Of a DNA stretch of 64,000 bases, positions 11,254-21,682 are shown in pieces. The notes under the pieces are model-generated. The model was not told the origin of the DNA. It worked only from the letters and a program-made list of their open reading frames with translations, and made no database searches. This DNA comes from Gammaproteobacteria bacterium (GTDB lineage: Bacteria; Pseudomonadota; Gammaproteobacteria; Pseudomonadales; Azotimanducaceae). The translations under genes and the position numbers were made by a program. How positions within the stretch are numbered: position 1 is the stretch's first letter; each line of letters opens with the position of its first letter. The stretch lies in contig VXYL01000046.1 of the NCBI GenBank assembly GCA_009846005.1, forward strand, positions 1-64,000. Direction: 5' to 3'.

Positions 11254-13527
11254 CTATGCTTTGGCGGTCCGGGGCTCCACGTCGAGTTCGAGTTCCCCCG
11301 CTTCCTCGGAAATGTGCACGACTCCGCCCCCGTCGGACAGATCGCCGAACAGGATGTCCTCCGCCAGCCGGCGCTTGATCTTCTCCTGGATCAACCGCTG
11401 CATCGGTCGGGCGCCCATCTTCTCGTCGTAGCCTTCCCGCGCGAGCCAGTCGCGCGCGGACTCGTCGACATCCAACTCGACCTTCTTGTCGTCGAGCTGG
11501 CCCTGCAATTCCGTGAGGAACTTGTCGACCACCGTTTTGATCACATCCATCGGGAGTGCGTTGAACTGCATGATCGCGTCGAGCCGGTTGCGGAACTCCG
11601 GCGTGAACATCCTCTTCAGGACCTCCAGGGCATCCGACGAATGGTCCTGCTCGCTGAAACCGATGGACGCCCTAGCGGCTTCTTGTGCGCCGGCGTTCGT
11701 GGTCATGATCAGGACGACGTTGCGGAAATCGGCTTTGCGTCCGTTGTTGTCGGTCAAAGTCCCGTGATCCATGATTTGGAGAAGCAGGTTGAAGACCTCC
11801 GGATGGGCCTTCTCGACCTCGTCGAGGAGCACCACGCTATGCGGGTGCTTCACCACGGCCTCGGTCAGCAAACCGCCCTGATCGAATCCCACGTAGCCAG
11901 GCGGCGCCCCGATCAGTCGCGACACGGTGTGACGCTCCATGTACTCCGACATGTCGAAACGCAGCAGTTCCACACCCATGATCTTGGCAAGCTGCCGGCA
12001 AACTTCGGTCTTGCCAACGCCGGTGGGCCCGGCGAACAGGAACGATCCGATCGGCTTGCCTTCCGTCTTGAGTCCCGCCCGGGAGAGCTTTATCGCCGCG
12101 GCCAACGCTTCGATCGGCTCGTCCTGCCCGAACACGACCAGTTTCAGCCTGGCGTCAAGATCGCGTAGGGCCTCCTTGTCGGAAGTCGAGACCTGGTTCG
12201 AGGGGATTCTCGCGATCTTCGCCACAACCTGTTCGATGTCCAAGGCACCGACGGTCTTCTTGCGGCGACTCGGCGTCAGCAACTGCTGTGCCGCGCCCGC
12301 CTCGTCGATGACATCGATGGCCTTGTCGGGCATGAAGCGGTCGGTAATGTAGCGCTCGGAGAGTTCCGCGGCGACGCGGAGCGCTCGATCGGTATAGCGG
12401 AGTCGATAGTGGTTCTCGAAGCGCGACTTCAAGCCCTTGAGAATCAGGTAGGTGTCATTGACGTTCGGTTCGATGATGTCGATCTTCTGGAAGCGGCGGG
12501 ACAGGGCCCTGTCCTTCTCGAAGATCCCTCGGTACTCGTGATAGGTCGTGGAGCCCATGCATCGGATGTCGCCCGAGGCGAGCAGCGGCTTCAACAGGTT
12601 CGAGGCGTCCATAACACCCCCGGATGCGGCTCCCGCGCCGATGATCGTGTGGATCTCGTCGATGAACAGGATCGCGCCCTCCTCCTTCTTGAGTTCCGCG
12701 AGAAGAACCTTGAAACGCTTCTCGAAGTCGCCGCGGTACTTGGTCCCGGCGAGCAGCGCCCCAAGATCAAGCGCGAGCACGCGGCTCTCGGCGACGACCT
12801 CGGGAACCTCGTCATCGACGATTCTCTTGGCAAGTCCCTCGGCAATTGCCGTTTTGCCCACACCGGACTCGCCGACGAGGAGCGGATTGTTCTTGCGCCG
12901 TCTACAGAGAATCTGGATGACCCGCTCAACCTCGGCGTCCCGTCCGACCAACGGATCGATCTTGCCCAGCCGCGCGAGTTCGTTGAGGTCGCTGGCGAAG
13001 TTGCTGAGCGCCGGCTGTGCGGAGCCCTCGCCTTCTTCCTCCTGGGAGTCCGAATCGACGCCGGCACCTTCAGCCGCCTTCTTCGATATCCCGTGGGCAA
13101 CGTAGTTCAGGACGTCCAGTCTGGCGATCGACTGCTCTTTCAGGCAATAGACGGCGTGGCTCTCCTGTTCGCCGAAAATCGCGATAAGCATGTCGGCGCC
13201 GTTGACCGGCTGGTTGCCCCGGGAATTGACTAGGAAAATCGCGCGCTGTACGACCCGGTCGAAACCCGCGGTGCGTCGGGGCGACTCTGCCTTGCGACCA
13301 GCCAACTGCGCGGCAGGCACCAGCGGCGTGTTGGCGTCGATGAAGTTCTCGAGGTTCTTGCGCAGTACATCGAGGTCGGCCCCAACGTTCTTCAGGACAT
13401 CCACCGCCACCTTGTCGTCGAGCAGCGCGAGCAGCAGGTGTTCGGGAGTCAGGAACTCATGGCGCTTGCGATATGCCTCCTGCACGACCTTGTTGATGGC
13501 CAGTTCCAGTTCCTCGGTTAGCGACAC
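11254..13527 (-). CDS. clpA: ATP-dependent Clp protease ATP-binding subunit ClpA
   Basis: This 757-residue AAA+ unfoldase feeds N-degron and other substrates to ClpP. The N-domain with two Clp repeats (LELAINKVVQEAYRKRHEF) binds ClpS. D1 Walker A GESGVGKT lies near residue 220, D2 Walker A GPTGVGKT near residue 500, and the ClpP-binding loop IGF-type tripeptide is in the ARASIGFSEQD stretch. A GAGGA ribosome site 7 bases upstream favours GTG at 13527 over TTG at 13533. clpS is 30 bases upstream on the same strand. Confidence 0.97.
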   Translation of the reverse strand: MSLTEELELAINKVVQEAYRKRHEFLTPEHLLLALLDDKVAVDVLKNVGADLDVLRKNLENFIDANTPLVPAAQLAGRKAESPRRTAGFDRVVQRAIFLVNSRGNQPVNGADMLIAIFGEQESHAVYCLKEQSIARLDVLNYVAHGISKKAAEGAGVDSDSQEEEGEGSAQPALSNFASDLNELARLGKIDPLVGRDAEVERVIQILCRRRKNNPLLVGESGVGKTAIAEGLAKRIVDDEVPEVVAESRVLALDLGALLAGTKYRGDFEKRFKVLLAELKKEEGAILFIDEIHTIIGAGAASGGVMDASNLLKPLLASGDIRCMGSTTYHEYRGIFEKDRALSRRFQKIDIIEPNVNDTYLILKGLKSRFENHYRLRYTDRALRVAAELSERYITDRFMPDKAIDVIDEAGAAQQLLTPSRRKKTVGALDIEQVVAKIARIPSNQVSTSDKEALRDLDARLKLVVFGQDEPIEALAAAIKLSRAGLKTEGKPIGSFLFAGPTGVGKTEVCRQLAKIMGVELLRFDMSEYMERHTVSRLIGAPPGYVGFDQGGLLTEAVVKHPHSVVLLDEVEKAHPEVFNLLLQIMDHGTLTDNNGRKADFRNVVLIMTTNAGAQEAARASIGFSEQDHSSDALEVLKRMFTPEFRNRLDAIMQFNALPMDVIKTVVDKFLTELQGQLDDKKVELDVDESARDWLAREGYDEKMGARPMQRLIQEKIKRRLAEDILFGDLSDGGGVVHISEEAGELELDVEPRTAKA

Positions 13528-13557
13528 AGGCAAGTCCTCGGTATGAGCCGTGGGGGG

Positions 13558-13959
13558 CTAGTCTTCATCGGTCTGTTCGACAGCGGACTTCAATGGATAG
13601 TTGTTCTCTTGGGCGTAGTGGTTGACCTGCTCGGACTTCGTCTCGGCGATGTCACGCGGGTAGATGGCGATGACCGCGCTGCCTGTGGTGTGCACCATCA
13701 GCATCAGCCGCTCGGCCTTGTCGAAGTCCATGTAGAAGAACTTCATTAGAACATGGACCACGAAACCCTGCGGTGTGTAGTCGTCGTTCAGGAGTACCAC
13801 CTTGAACATCGGCGGGGGCTTGACCTCGGGATCCGCCGGGCGTTCCTTGACGACGATCGATCCTTCCGCGTCGTCATCGGATGCGGCTGAACCCGTCGGC
13901 ACCCCAACGGTGCCGACGATTGATGTCGAGGCGTTTTGGTCTGCGTTCGCGTGGCGCAT
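13558..13959 (-). CDS. clpS: ATP-dependent Clp protease adaptor ClpS
   Basis: ClpS recognises N-degrons (Leu, Phe, Trp, Tyr N-termini) and delivers them to ClpA. The core VVLLNDDYTPQGFVVHVL and the C-terminal TKSEQVNHYAQENNYPLK are family hallmarks. It is 133 residues, longer than the E. coli protein because of a flexible acidic/Pro-rich N-terminal tail of about 45 residues, starting at ATG 13959. Co-transcribed with clpA and divergent from cspD. With aat it forms a complete leucine/phenylalanine N-end-rule set in 4 kb. Confidence 0.95.
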   Translation of the reverse strand: MRHANADQNASTSIVGTVGVPTGSAASDDDAEGSIVVKERPADPEVKPPPMFKVVLLNDDYTPQGFVVHVLMKFFYMDFDKAERLMLMVHTTGSAVIAIYPRDIAETKSEQVNHYAQENNYPLKSAVEQTDED

Positions 13960-14018
13960 GCAGGTGGCTCGTATCTCGAACGTCTTGGTGCGACCCGAAT
14001 CGGACCAGCAACAATGGA

Positions 14019-14047
14019 ATCATAGCGCAGTTGGCCTCGACCGTCAG
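14019..14047 (-). promoter_or_regulatory. Predicted sigma70 promoter of clpS-clpA
   Basis: On the minus strand CTGACG (14047-14042) is followed after 17 bases by TATGAT (14024-14019): four and five of six consensus matches at ideal spacing. Transcription would start about 50 bases ahead of the clpS ATG. Confidence 0.55.
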
Positions 14048-14136
14048 AAAGTAGGAATGAACAGTTCGCAGGAACCACGCACACCTGTGTTCGTGATCGC
14101 GTTTCGGGGATTTCAAACTGACACCCCACCGACGCC

Positions 14137-14165
14137 TTGACACAGCCCTAGCGGAAGGTGGAAAT
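14137..14165 (+). promoter_or_regulatory. Possible promoter of cspD
   Basis: A perfect -35 TTGACA (14137-14142) is followed after 17 bases by GGAAAT (14160-14165), only three of six matches to the -10. The start site would be near 14172, leaving a leader of about 80 bases before cspD, as is common for cold-shock-family mRNAs. Confidence 0.4.
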
Positions 14166-14251
14166 TGGACGATTGGACCAAGGGAACGGTCGAAAGCCAA
14201 GACGGTTTTGTCTGGTTTCAAGCACCAGTTTCCGCGGGAGGGTACGCCGGA

Positions 14252-14524
14252 ATGACGACTGGCAAGGTCAAGTGGTTCAACAACGCCAAGGGCTACGGAT
14301 TCGTACTTGCCGAGTGCGCCGACGAGGATCTCTTCGTGCACTACTCGTCCATTCAGATGACCGGCTACCGCACGCTGCGAGCCGGTCAGGAAGTCACCTT
14401 CGACGTTCAGCAGGGACCCAAGGGCCTGCATGCGGTTAACGTGCGGCCCACGGATGCCCCCGACGACCTGCAACCCCCCGTCGAGGGTGAGGACGCGGAG
14501 GACGGTTCCGAGGAGCCCGCTTAG
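14252..14524 (+). CDS. cspD: Cold-shock-domain protein CspD-like
   Basis: A 90-residue cold-shock-domain protein (GKVKWFNNAKGYGFV and EDLFVHYSSIQMTGYRTL, covering RNP1 and RNP2). After the ~67-residue OB domain there is an acidic tail (EGEDAEDGSEEPA). In E. coli CspD is a starvation-induced single-stranded DNA/RNA-binding replication inhibitor encoded next to clpS, which supports this name. ATG 14252 is chosen because the domain begins at once (MTTGKVKWF). The frame is open upstream to 14165, but that extension is not conserved cold-shock sequence. Confidence 0.9.
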   Translation: MTTGKVKWFNNAKGYGFVLAECADEDLFVHYSSIQMTGYRTLRAGQEVTFDVQQGPKGLHAVNVRPTDAPDDLQPPVEGEDAEDGSEEPA

Positions 14525-14541
14525 CGGCAAACCGCGCCGCA

Positions 14542-14563
14542 CGAGAATGCGCCAGCGTTCTCG
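14542..14563. terminator. Hairpin between convergent cspD and icd
   Basis: CGAGAATGC and GCGTTCTCG form a 9-base-pair stem (one G-T pair) around the 4-base loop GCCA, in the 92-base gap where cspD and icd converge. There is no T-run, so it may protect 3' ends of both mRNAs or act as a weak bidirectional terminator. Confidence 0.45.
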
Positions 14564-14616
14564 ATCACCCTAGGGCTCGCCGGGACGGAACAAGCCCGTG
14601 GCGTACCGCGCCTGCG

Positions 14617-15873
14617 CTACATTTGTGCCACGATGGCGTCGCCGAATGCCGAGCAACTGACGAGCGTCGCCCCGCTCATCAGCCGTTCGAAGTCGTAGGT
14701 CACGGTCTTTTCGCCGATGGCCCCTTCCATGCCCCTTACGATCCGGTCGGCGGCGTCTCGCCATCCAAGATGACGTAGCATCATTTCAGCCGAGAGGATC
14801 AATGACCCCGGGTTGACCTTGTCCTGGCCGGTGTATTTGGGTGCGGTGCCGTGGGTAGCTTCGAAGATGGCAACGGCATCGCCGATGTTGGCGCCGGGCG
14901 CGATGCCGATGCCGCCGACCTGGGCGGCCAATGCATCCGACAGGTAGTCGCCGTTCAAGTTCATCGTCGCGATCACATCGTACTCGTCGGGACGGGTCAG
15001 GATCTGCTGCAACATCGCGTCGGCGATCATGTCCTTGATCACGATCGTCTTGCCCGTGTTCGGATTGACGAGTTCGTGCCATGGGCCGCCATCTAAGGGC
15101 GTTGCGCCGAACTCCTCGGCCGCCAACTCGTATCCCCAGTCCTTGAAGGCCCCTTCCGTGAATTTCATGATGTTGCCCTTGTGCACGAAGGTCACCGAGT
15201 CGCGATCCTCCGCGATGGCGTACTCGAGGGCCTTGCGCACCAGCCGCCGCGTACCCTCCACGGACACGGGCTTGATGCCGATCCCGCAGTTGGCGGGAAA
15301 GCGGATCTTGTCGACACCCATGTCGTTCTGGAGGAACGCAATGACGCGATCCGCGTCGGCCGTACCGGCCTCCCATTCGACACCTGCGTAGATGTCTTCC
15401 GTGTTTTCCCTGAAGATCACCATGTCGGTCTTCTCCGGGGCGATCACGGGACTCGGGACGCCCTTCAGCCAGCGAACCGGGCGCTGGCAGACATAGAGGT
15501 CGAGAAGCTGACGCAGTGCGACATTGAGGGAACGGATGCCGCCGCCGACCGGCGTGGTCATCGGGCCCTTGATGCCGATTGTGAAATCACGCAGCGCATT
15601 CAGGGTCTCGTCGGGCAGCCATTCGCCTTCCCCGTAGACCCTAAGCGACTTCTCGCCAGCGTAGATCTCCATCCACGCGATGGCTCGGACGCCGTCGTAG
15701 GCCCTGTCGACAGCCGCGTCGACGACCTTGCGCATGACCGGCGTGATGTCGATGCCAATGCCGTCGCCTTCGATGAACGGAATGATCGGATGATCGGGTA
15801 CGTCGAGGCTTCCGTCCTCCGAGACCGTGATTCTCTCGCCCGTCTCTGGAACCTCGACGTGTGCGTAGCCCAT
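14617..15873 (-). CDS. icd: NADP-dependent isocitrate dehydrogenase
   Basis: This 418-residue homodimeric TCA-cycle enzyme converts isocitrate to 2-oxoglutarate. Visible motifs are [28 protein letters not shown] (substrate site; the Ser near residue 115 is the one phosphorylated by AceK in E. coli), [14 protein letters not shown] and [17 protein letters not shown]. It competes with AceA (20358-21659) for isocitrate at the glyoxylate branch. aceK is not in this window. It is convergent with cspD, which is a conserved neighbourhood. Confidence 0.97.
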   Translation of the reverse strand: MGYAHVEVPETGERITVSEDGSLDVPDHPIIPFIEGDGIGIDITPVMRKVVDAAVDRAYDGVRAIAWMEIYAGEKSLRVYGEGEWLPDETLNALRDFTIGIKGPMTTPVGGGIRSLNVALRQLLDLYVCQRPVRWLKGVPSPVIAPEKTDMVIFRENTEDIYAGVEWEAGTADADRVIAFLQNDMGVDKIRFPANCGIGIKPVSVEGTRRLVRKALEYAIAEDRDSVTFVHKGNIMKFTEGAFKDWGYELAAEEFGATPLDGGPWHELVNPNTGKTIVIKDMIADAMLQQILTRPDEYDVIATMNLNGDYLSDALAAQVGGIGIAPGANIGDAVAIFEATHGTAPKYTGQDKVNPGSLILSAEMMLRHLGWRDAADRIVRGMEGAIGEKTVTYDFERLMSGATLVSCSAFGDAIVAQM

Positions 15874-15905
15874 GCGAAACCCTTTGCGGTCAGGAAAAGC
15901 GCGGC

Positions 15906-15911
15906 ATTGTA
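15906..15911 (-). promoter_or_regulatory. Possible -10 element of icd
   Basis: On the minus strand TACAAT (five of six matches), preceded directly by TG, lies about 32 bases before the icd ATG; an AAAGG ribosome site follows. No good -35 is seen at normal spacing. Confidence 0.35.
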
Positions 15912-15947
15912 CATCAGCGACGCCTCGACCACGCCGCCCCGGCCGAC

Positions 15948-16418
15948 TCAGCGGTCGTCCGTTTCCCAGCCGTTCCTGCGCTCGCGGTCGCGACCCGTGG
16001 CGGCAATCCAGGCATCTTCACCGCCTCGGCGTTCCTTCTTCCAGAACACGGCGTCCGTCTTGAGGTAGTCCATGATGAACTCGCAAGCGGCGAAGGCATC
16101 CCCCCGATGCGCCGCCGCAACCAGGACCAACACGATCTGGTCGCGCGGTCGGAGTTCGCCCACCCGGTGAATCACCACCGTGTCGATCAGTTCCCAACGA
16201 TCCGATGCCTTGACGAGAATCTTTTCGATGCTTGCCTCCGTCATGCCGGGATAGTGTTCGAGGAAAAGCCCGTTCACCCGGTCCGTCCCGGCATGGTCAC
16301 GCACGATTCCTGCGAAGGCGACCACGGCGCCCGCCCGCCCGCCGAGGCGCGCCCGCATTGCGGCCCACTCACCTGCGACGTCGAAGTCGTCTGTTTCGAC
16401 CCGAATCTCGGCATGCAT
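15948..16418 (-). CDS. moaE: Molybdopterin synthase catalytic subunit MoaE
   Basis: This 156-residue subunit, with MoaD, inserts the dithiolene sulfurs into cyclic pyranopterin monophosphate. Recognisable stretches are [43 protein letters not shown] and the active-site segment [14 protein letters not shown] with the catalytic Lys. It begins 4 bases after the moaD stop. The tail ([17 protein letters not shown]) is charged and variable. The product is needed by the molybdenum hydroxylase at 44513-48193. Confidence 0.95.
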   Translation of the reverse strand: MHAEIRVETDDFDVAGEWAAMRARLGGRAGAVVAFAGIVRDHAGTDRVNGLFLEHYPGMTEASIEKILVKASDRWELIDTVVIHRVGELRPRDQIVLVLVAAAHRGDAFAACEFIMDYLKTDAVFWKKERRGGEDAWIAATGRDRERRNGWETDDR

Positions 16419-16422
16419 GGGC

Positions 16423-16692
16423 CTAGCCCCCGGTCACCGGCGGTAGAAAGGCGACCTCGTCGCCGGGGCGGAGTTCCACGTTGCCCCGGATGATGGTTTG
16501 ATTGACGCAAACCCGGACGCCCTGTCCCGACAACGCCCGCAATGCGTCGGCGCAGAGCACCGATGCGAGCCTCGCGCGCACGCCGGAAATGCATGCGTCC
16601 TCGACATCCAACGCCAGCGCATCCAGGCCGACGGCTTCGCGTAGCGAGCCGAAGAACCTGACCGCAACAACCGCCGAGGTCGCTGAACTCAC
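16423..16692 (-). CDS. moaD: Molybdopterin synthase sulfur-carrier subunit MoaD
   Basis: An 89-residue ubiquitin-fold protein ending in Gly-Gly, the residue that is thiocarboxylated (by MoeB) and donates sulfur within the MoaD2-MoaE2 complex. The core [12 protein letters not shown] and the end [13 protein letters not shown] are typical. It starts at GTG 16692, overlapping the moaC stop by 4 bases. Lies between moaC and moaE in a compact operon. Confidence 0.94.
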   Translation of the reverse strand: MSSATSAVVAVRFFGSLREAVGLDALALDVEDACISGVRARLASVLCADALRALSGQGVRVCVNQTIIRGNVELRPGDEVAFLPPVTGG

Positions 16693-17165
16693 GTCCCCCG
16701 GCGCCAGGTTCCCGACCTCCCGCCGGACTTGGCCTCCAAGCCGATGTTCTCGATGGTCATGCCGCGATCATTGGACTTCAGCATGTCGTAGACCGTCAAC
16801 GCCGCAACGCTGACCGCCGTCAGGGCCTCCATCTCCACGCCCGTTTGGCCGGTCACCCGGCACAGGCTGGTGACGCCCAGCGTCGATGAGTCTTCGGGCG
16901 CGAACTCCACCGCGACCTTGGCAAGGGCCAATGGATGACAAAGCGGTATCAGGTCACTCGTGCGCTTGGCCGCCTGGATGCCCGCAACCCGGGCAACGGC
17001 CAGGACGTCGCCCTTGGCTGCACCGCCCGCCAAGATCGCCCGAAGGCTCTCCGGGGACATGCGGATTCGCGCGAAAGCGCGGGCTTCCCTCGCGGTTGCC
17101 GCCTTGCCGGAGACGTCGACCATGGCTGCTTCGCCACGCGCGTTCAGATGGGTCAGATTGGCCAT
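16689..17165 (-). CDS. moaC: Cyclic pyranopterin monophosphate synthase MoaC
   Basis: At 158 residues it matches the family length. MoaC converts the MoaA product 3',8-cyclo-H2GTP to cPMP. Motifs are [35 protein letters not shown] and [20 protein letters not shown], which contain the catalytic Lys and Asp. First gene of moaCDE; moaA and moaB are not seen here. Divergent from mnmA with a 50-base gap. Confidence 0.96.
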   Translation of the reverse strand: MANLTHLNARGEAAMVDVSGKAATAREARAFARIRMSPESLRAILAGGAAKGDVLAVARVAGIQAAKRTSDLIPLCHPLALAKVAVEFAPEDSSTLGVTSLCRVTGQTGVEMEALTAVSVAALTVYDMLKSNDRGMTIENIGLEAKSGGRSGTWRRGT

Positions 17166-17184
17166 GGCATTGAGGATAGCACGG

Positions 17185-17190
17185 TATAAT
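17185..17190 (+). promoter_or_regulatory. Possible -10 element of mnmA-purB
   Basis: A perfect TATAAT is placed 25 bases before the mnmA GTG. No good -35 is seen 16-18 bases upstream (the best, TTGAGG at 17170-17175, is only 9 bases away). The element overlaps the moaC upstream region on the other strand. Confidence 0.45.
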
Positions 17191-17215
17191 TCGCCGTCTT
17201 TTACCGAGACGACCG

Positions 17216-18313
17216 GTGGCAGGTTCGGTGGTAGTGGGCATGTCCGGCGGCGTGGACTCCGCCGTTGCGGCCCATATCCTGAAGGGACAGGGCTACGAGG
17301 TTACCGGACTCTTCATGAAGAACTGGGAAGAGGACGATGCCTCGGAGTACTGCACGGCGCTTGCCGACTTCGGCGACGCCGCGGCGGTTTGCGACAAGCT
17401 CGGGATCGAACTCCTCACGGCGAACTTCGCCGCCGAGTATTGGGACAACGTCTTCGAGGCGTTTCTTGACGACTTCCGGGCTGGGTACACCCCGAATCCG
17501 GATGTCCTCTGCAATCGGGAAATCAAGTTCAAGGTGTTCGCCGACTACGCCCGGGACCTGGGCTTCGAAACCGTGGCCACCGGCCATTATGCTCGGCGAA
17601 GCGCCGTCGGCACCCCTTTTCGCCTGCTCAAGAGCCACGATCCGGACAAGGATCAAACCTACTTCCTGCAGGCGGTGCCGGCAAGCCGTCTCGAACATTG
17701 CCTGTTCCCGATCGGTGGACTGACCAAGCCGGCGGTCCGACAGCGCGCCCGTCGCGCCGGATTCGACGTCCACGACAAGAAGGACAGCACCGGGATCTGC
17801 TTCATCGGGGAACGCCGCTTCGACGATTTCCTGGCGCGCTACGTGCGCGGCGAGCCGGGCCCCATCCGGGACGCCGACGGAACCCTCCTCGGCCGACACC
17901 GGGGACTACCCTTCTACACCCTCGGCCAACGTCAGGGCATTGGCTTGGGTGGCATCAAGGGCCGTCGGGAGCAGCCTTGGTACGTAGCGGCGAAGGATAT
18001 CGGCACCAACACGCTCACCGTGACCCAGGACGAGGGCGACCTCGAAACAACCTGGCTTCATGCAACCAACCTGAATTGGATCTCGCCTTCGATGAATGGT
18101 TCGGACGGATTCGAGGCGGTGCGATGTACGGCGAAAATACGCTACCGGCAGCCGGAGCAGGCATGCCGACTTGAGAACGACGGCAAGCTCGCCCGGGTCG
18201 TGTTCGACACACCGCAGCGTGCCGCAACGCCAGGGCAGTTCGTTGCGTTCTACGATGGCGACGAGTGCCTAGGTGGCGGGCGAATCGTCGAGGCGGGGTG
18301 CCCCGGTGGGTAG
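17216..18313 (+). CDS. mnmA: tRNA 2-thiouridine(34) synthase MnmA
   Basis: This 365-residue ATP-pyrophosphatase thiolates U34 of Lys, Glu and Gln tRNAs using sulfur from the Tus relay (tusDCB at 395-1336). It has the PP-loop [11 protein letters not shown] near the N-terminus, the catalytic Cys in [12 protein letters not shown] (about 98) and the persulfide Cys in [10 protein letters not shown] (about 195). Translation probably begins at GTG 17216. In E. coli and Pseudomonas hflD lies between mnmA and purB; here purB starts inside the last codons of mnmA and hflD is absent. Confidence 0.97.
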   Translation: MAGSVVVGMSGGVDSAVAAHILKGQGYEVTGLFMKNWEEDDASEYCTALADFGDAAAVCDKLGIELLTANFAAEYWDNVFEAFLDDFRAGYTPNPDVLCNREIKFKVFADYARDLGFETVATGHYARRSAVGTPFRLLKSHDPDKDQTYFLQAVPASRLEHCLFPIGGLTKPAVRQRARRAGFDVHDKKDSTGICFIGERRFDDFLARYVRGEPGPIRDADGTLLGRHRGLPFYTLGQRQGIGLGGIKGRREQPWYVAAKDIGTNTLTVTQDEGDLETTWLHATNLNWISPSMNGSDGFEAVRCTAKIRYRQPEQACRLENDGKLARVVFDTPQRAATPGQFVAFYDGDECLGGGRIVEAGCPGG

Positions 18314-19703
18314 TGCTCTGCCGTTCTCGCCGCTGACGGCGATTTCTCCGTTGGACGGCCGGTATTCGACGCGAACATCGGTGTTGGCACCGCTCGTGAG
18401 CGAGTTCGCCCTGATCCGGTATCGCGTGCGCGTGGAGATCGAGTGGTTCCTCTGCCTCGCCGCGCTCGACGAAGTCGCCGGCCTCCCGGCGCTGGACTCG
18501 CCCCGGCAGGCCCGGCTGCGCCAGATCTGGGAGGACTTCGACGTCGACGATGCGAAGCATGTGCGCGCGCTCGAGGCTGAGACCAACCACGACGTCAAGG
18601 CGGTCGAGTATTTCGTGAAGAACGCCGTCGTTCGCGTGGACGAGGCGCTCAAGCCCCACCTGGAGTTCGTGCATTTCGCCTGTACGTCGGAGGACATCAA
18701 CAATCTCGCCTACGCGCTGATGATGCACGATGCCCGGGAGTTGGTGCTGTTGCCCGCCATGGACCGACTGATCGATGCCCTGCGCGCCCTCGGCCGCCCG
18801 TTGGCCGACGTCCCGATGCTGTCGCGCACCCATGGCCAAGCCGCATCCCCGACCACGGTCGGCAAGGAACTCGCCAACGTGGTAGCTCGCCTCGAACGCC
18901 AGGCCGCCACGCTGCGCGGCGCGGAGATACTCGGCAAGATGAATGGTGCGGTCGGCAACTACAACGCCCATGTTGCCGCCTACCCGCAGGTCGACTGGCC
19001 CGCCCGCAGCCGAGAGTTCGTGACCGCGCTAGGGCTCTCCTTCAACGAGTCGACCACGCAGATCGAGCCCCACGACTACCTCGCCGAACTGTTCCATGGC
19101 CTCATCCGGTTCAACCAGGTCGTTCTCGACTTCGACCGCGACGCCTGGGGCTACATCGCGCTTGGCTACTTCAAACAACGTCTCGTACCCGGCGAGACCG
19201 GCAGTTCGACCATGCCGCACAAGGTAAACCCGATCGACTTCGAGAACTCCGAGGGGAACATCGGCCTCGCCAATGCGATTCTCGGCCATCTCGCCGAAAA
19301 GCTCGCCGTGTCCCGTTGGCAGCGCGACCTGTCCGACTCGACCGCCCTGCGCAACGTCGGCTCGGCGTTCGGCCATTGCCTTGTTGCCTGGGATGGCACC
19401 TCGAAGGGGATCGGCAAGATCGCCATCGACCGGGACCGCATCGCGGCCGACGTCAATGCAACCTGGGAAGTGCTCTCGGAGGCCGTGCAGACCCTGCTGC
19501 GTGCGGGTGGTAGTTCGCAACCCTACGAGCAGTTGAAACGCCTGACGCGCGGCCGGAAACTTGACGAAGCGGTTTACCGGGCGCTGCTCGACGAACTCGA
19601 TCTATCCCCGGAGGCCCGCGCGAGACTGCTGCGCCTGACGCCCGAGGAATACACGGGGCTTGCCGCCAAGCTGGCGCGGTCGGTTCTCGGAGATGAGGTA
19701 TGA
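18306..19703 (+). CDS. purB: Adenylosuccinate lyase
   Basis: PurB cleaves SAICAR and adenylosuccinate in purine synthesis. The gamma-proteobacterial long form is recognised by LTAISPLDGRYS at the start, the catalytic loop GSSTMPHKVNPIDFEN, the LSRTHGQAASPTT motif and YNAHVAAYPQVDW. The GTG at 18306 (8 bases inside the mnmA end) puts the conserved LTAISPLDGRY at the usual distance from the N-terminus (465 residues); an upstream in-frame GTG at 18273 would add 11 non-conserved residues. The downstream acetyltransferase overlaps it by 4 bases. Confidence 0.96.
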   Translation: MGSALPFSPLTAISPLDGRYSTRTSVLAPLVSEFALIRYRVRVEIEWFLCLAALDEVAGLPALDSPRQARLRQIWEDFDVDDAKHVRALEAETNHDVKAVEYFVKNAVVRVDEALKPHLEFVHFACTSEDINNLAYALMMHDARELVLLPAMDRLIDALRALGRPLADVPMLSRTHGQAASPTTVGKELANVVARLERQAATLRGAEILGKMNGAVGNYNAHVAAYPQVDWPARSREFVTALGLSFNESTTQIEPHDYLAELFHGLIRFNQVVLDFDRDAWGYIALGYFKQRLVPGETGSSTMPHKVNPIDFENSEGNIGLANAILGHLAEKLAVSRWQRDLSDSTALRNVGSAFGHCLVAWDGTSKGIGKIAIDRDRIAADVNATWEVLSEAVQTLLRAGGSSQPYEQLKRLTRGRKLDEAVYRALLDELDLSPEARARLLRLTPEEYTGLAAKLARSVLGDEV

Positions 19704-20125
19704 GCGGCGTCTTCGCCCGCGAAGTGCCCTGGGCTCGTCACGAACAAGCTCTGTCCTCGTTGCGCCGAACCGTGTTCGTCGAAGAACAGGGTGTTGCCGA
19801 AGACGAGGAATGGGATGGCGCGGACCCCGACTGCCGCCACTTCCTCGCCGAAGACGGCGACGGCGTTCCGATCGGCACGGCGCGGCTGATGCCCTCCGGT
19901 CAAATCGGCCGGATGGCGGTGCTGCCGGAGTGGCGCGGCCAAGGGATCGGGGCACGATTGCTCAAGCTCGCGGTGGACGCGGCACGCGCTGCGCAGCAGT
20001 CCGTCTTCCTGCACGCACAGAGTCACGCGGTGGGCTTCTACGAACGCGCCGGGTTCAAGGCGACCGGCAAGCCGTTTATGGAAGCCGGTATCGAACACCT
20101 TGAAATGACGCTTCCTGTTCCGTAG
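19700..20125 (+). CDS. GNAT-family N-acetyltransferase (ElaA-like)
   Basis: A 141-residue single GNAT domain. The acetyl-CoA pyrophosphate loop is RGQGIGARLLKLA, preceded by the MAVLPEWRG strand, and the C-terminal HAQSHAVGFYERAGFKATGKPF is typical of the ElaA/YjcF-like group. The substrate is unknown. Translationally coupled to purB by a 4-base overlap. From memory, a GNAT gene also lies near purB in Pseudomonas, so this neighbour is probably ancestral. A repeat-rich gap follows. Confidence 0.88.
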   Translation: MSGVFAREVPWARHEQALSSLRRTVFVEEQGVAEDEEWDGADPDCRHFLAEDGDGVPIGTARLMPSGQIGRMAVLPEWRGQGIGARLLKLAVDAARAAQQSVFLHAQSHAVGFYERAGFKATGKPFMEAGIEHLEMTLPVP

Positions 20126-20275
20126 CGCCGGGGACCAGGCTGCGGACGTGCAAGGAACGACCAGGTCGTCGGGGACGGGCCTGTCCCGTCCCGTTGCGGA
20201 GGCAGCGGCACGTTCGGCGGCGACCGCGCGCCCCGGAGGGGCACGTTAGGGTTGCCCCTACGCGGGAACGCCGCC
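20126..20275. repeat. Intergenic hairpin cluster (REP-like), copy A
   Basis: The 232-base gap before aceA is dense in inverted repeats. At 20172-20192 GGGACGGG and CCCGTCCC form a perfect 8-base stem around the loop CCTGT. Around 20230-20262 the complementary strand carries a GTAGGGGCAACCCTA-type motif followed by GTGCCCC, giving TAGGG/CCCTA with loop TTGC. Opposed copies of this kind resemble REP/BIME elements. Related single hairpins lie at 32438-32482 and 40255-40275. Confidence 0.55.
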
Positions 20276-20357
20276 CTATTCGCCCCGCTTCAATTAATCG
20301 CTTCCATTCCCGATTCGCGCCGCTAAAATGGCGCGCTTTTGCCCGGAGGAGCCTTAG

Positions 20358-21657
<1,300 letters not shown>

Positions 21658-21659
<2 letters not shown>

Positions 21660-21674
21660 CGCTGCGCAAGCGTC
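21658..21674. terminator. Small hairpin between aceA and prpD
   Basis: GACGCT and AGCGTC form a 6-base stem with loop GCGCA directly at the aceA stop, in the 23-base convergent gap. No T-run; weak evidence for termination. Confidence 0.3.
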
Positions 21675-21682
21675 CGGTTCCG

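Noticed and set aside
11243-11256. Perfect palindrome TAGGGTCGACCCTA spanning the infA and clpA stop codons
   Set aside because: Only a 5-bp stem is possible, and the symmetry arises from two facing TAG stops; too weak for a terminator or operator call.
14165-14251. N-terminal extension of cspD
   Set aside because: In frame and open, but the cold-shock domain begins at the ATG at 14252; the extension has no conserved motif and lies in the predicted 5' leader.
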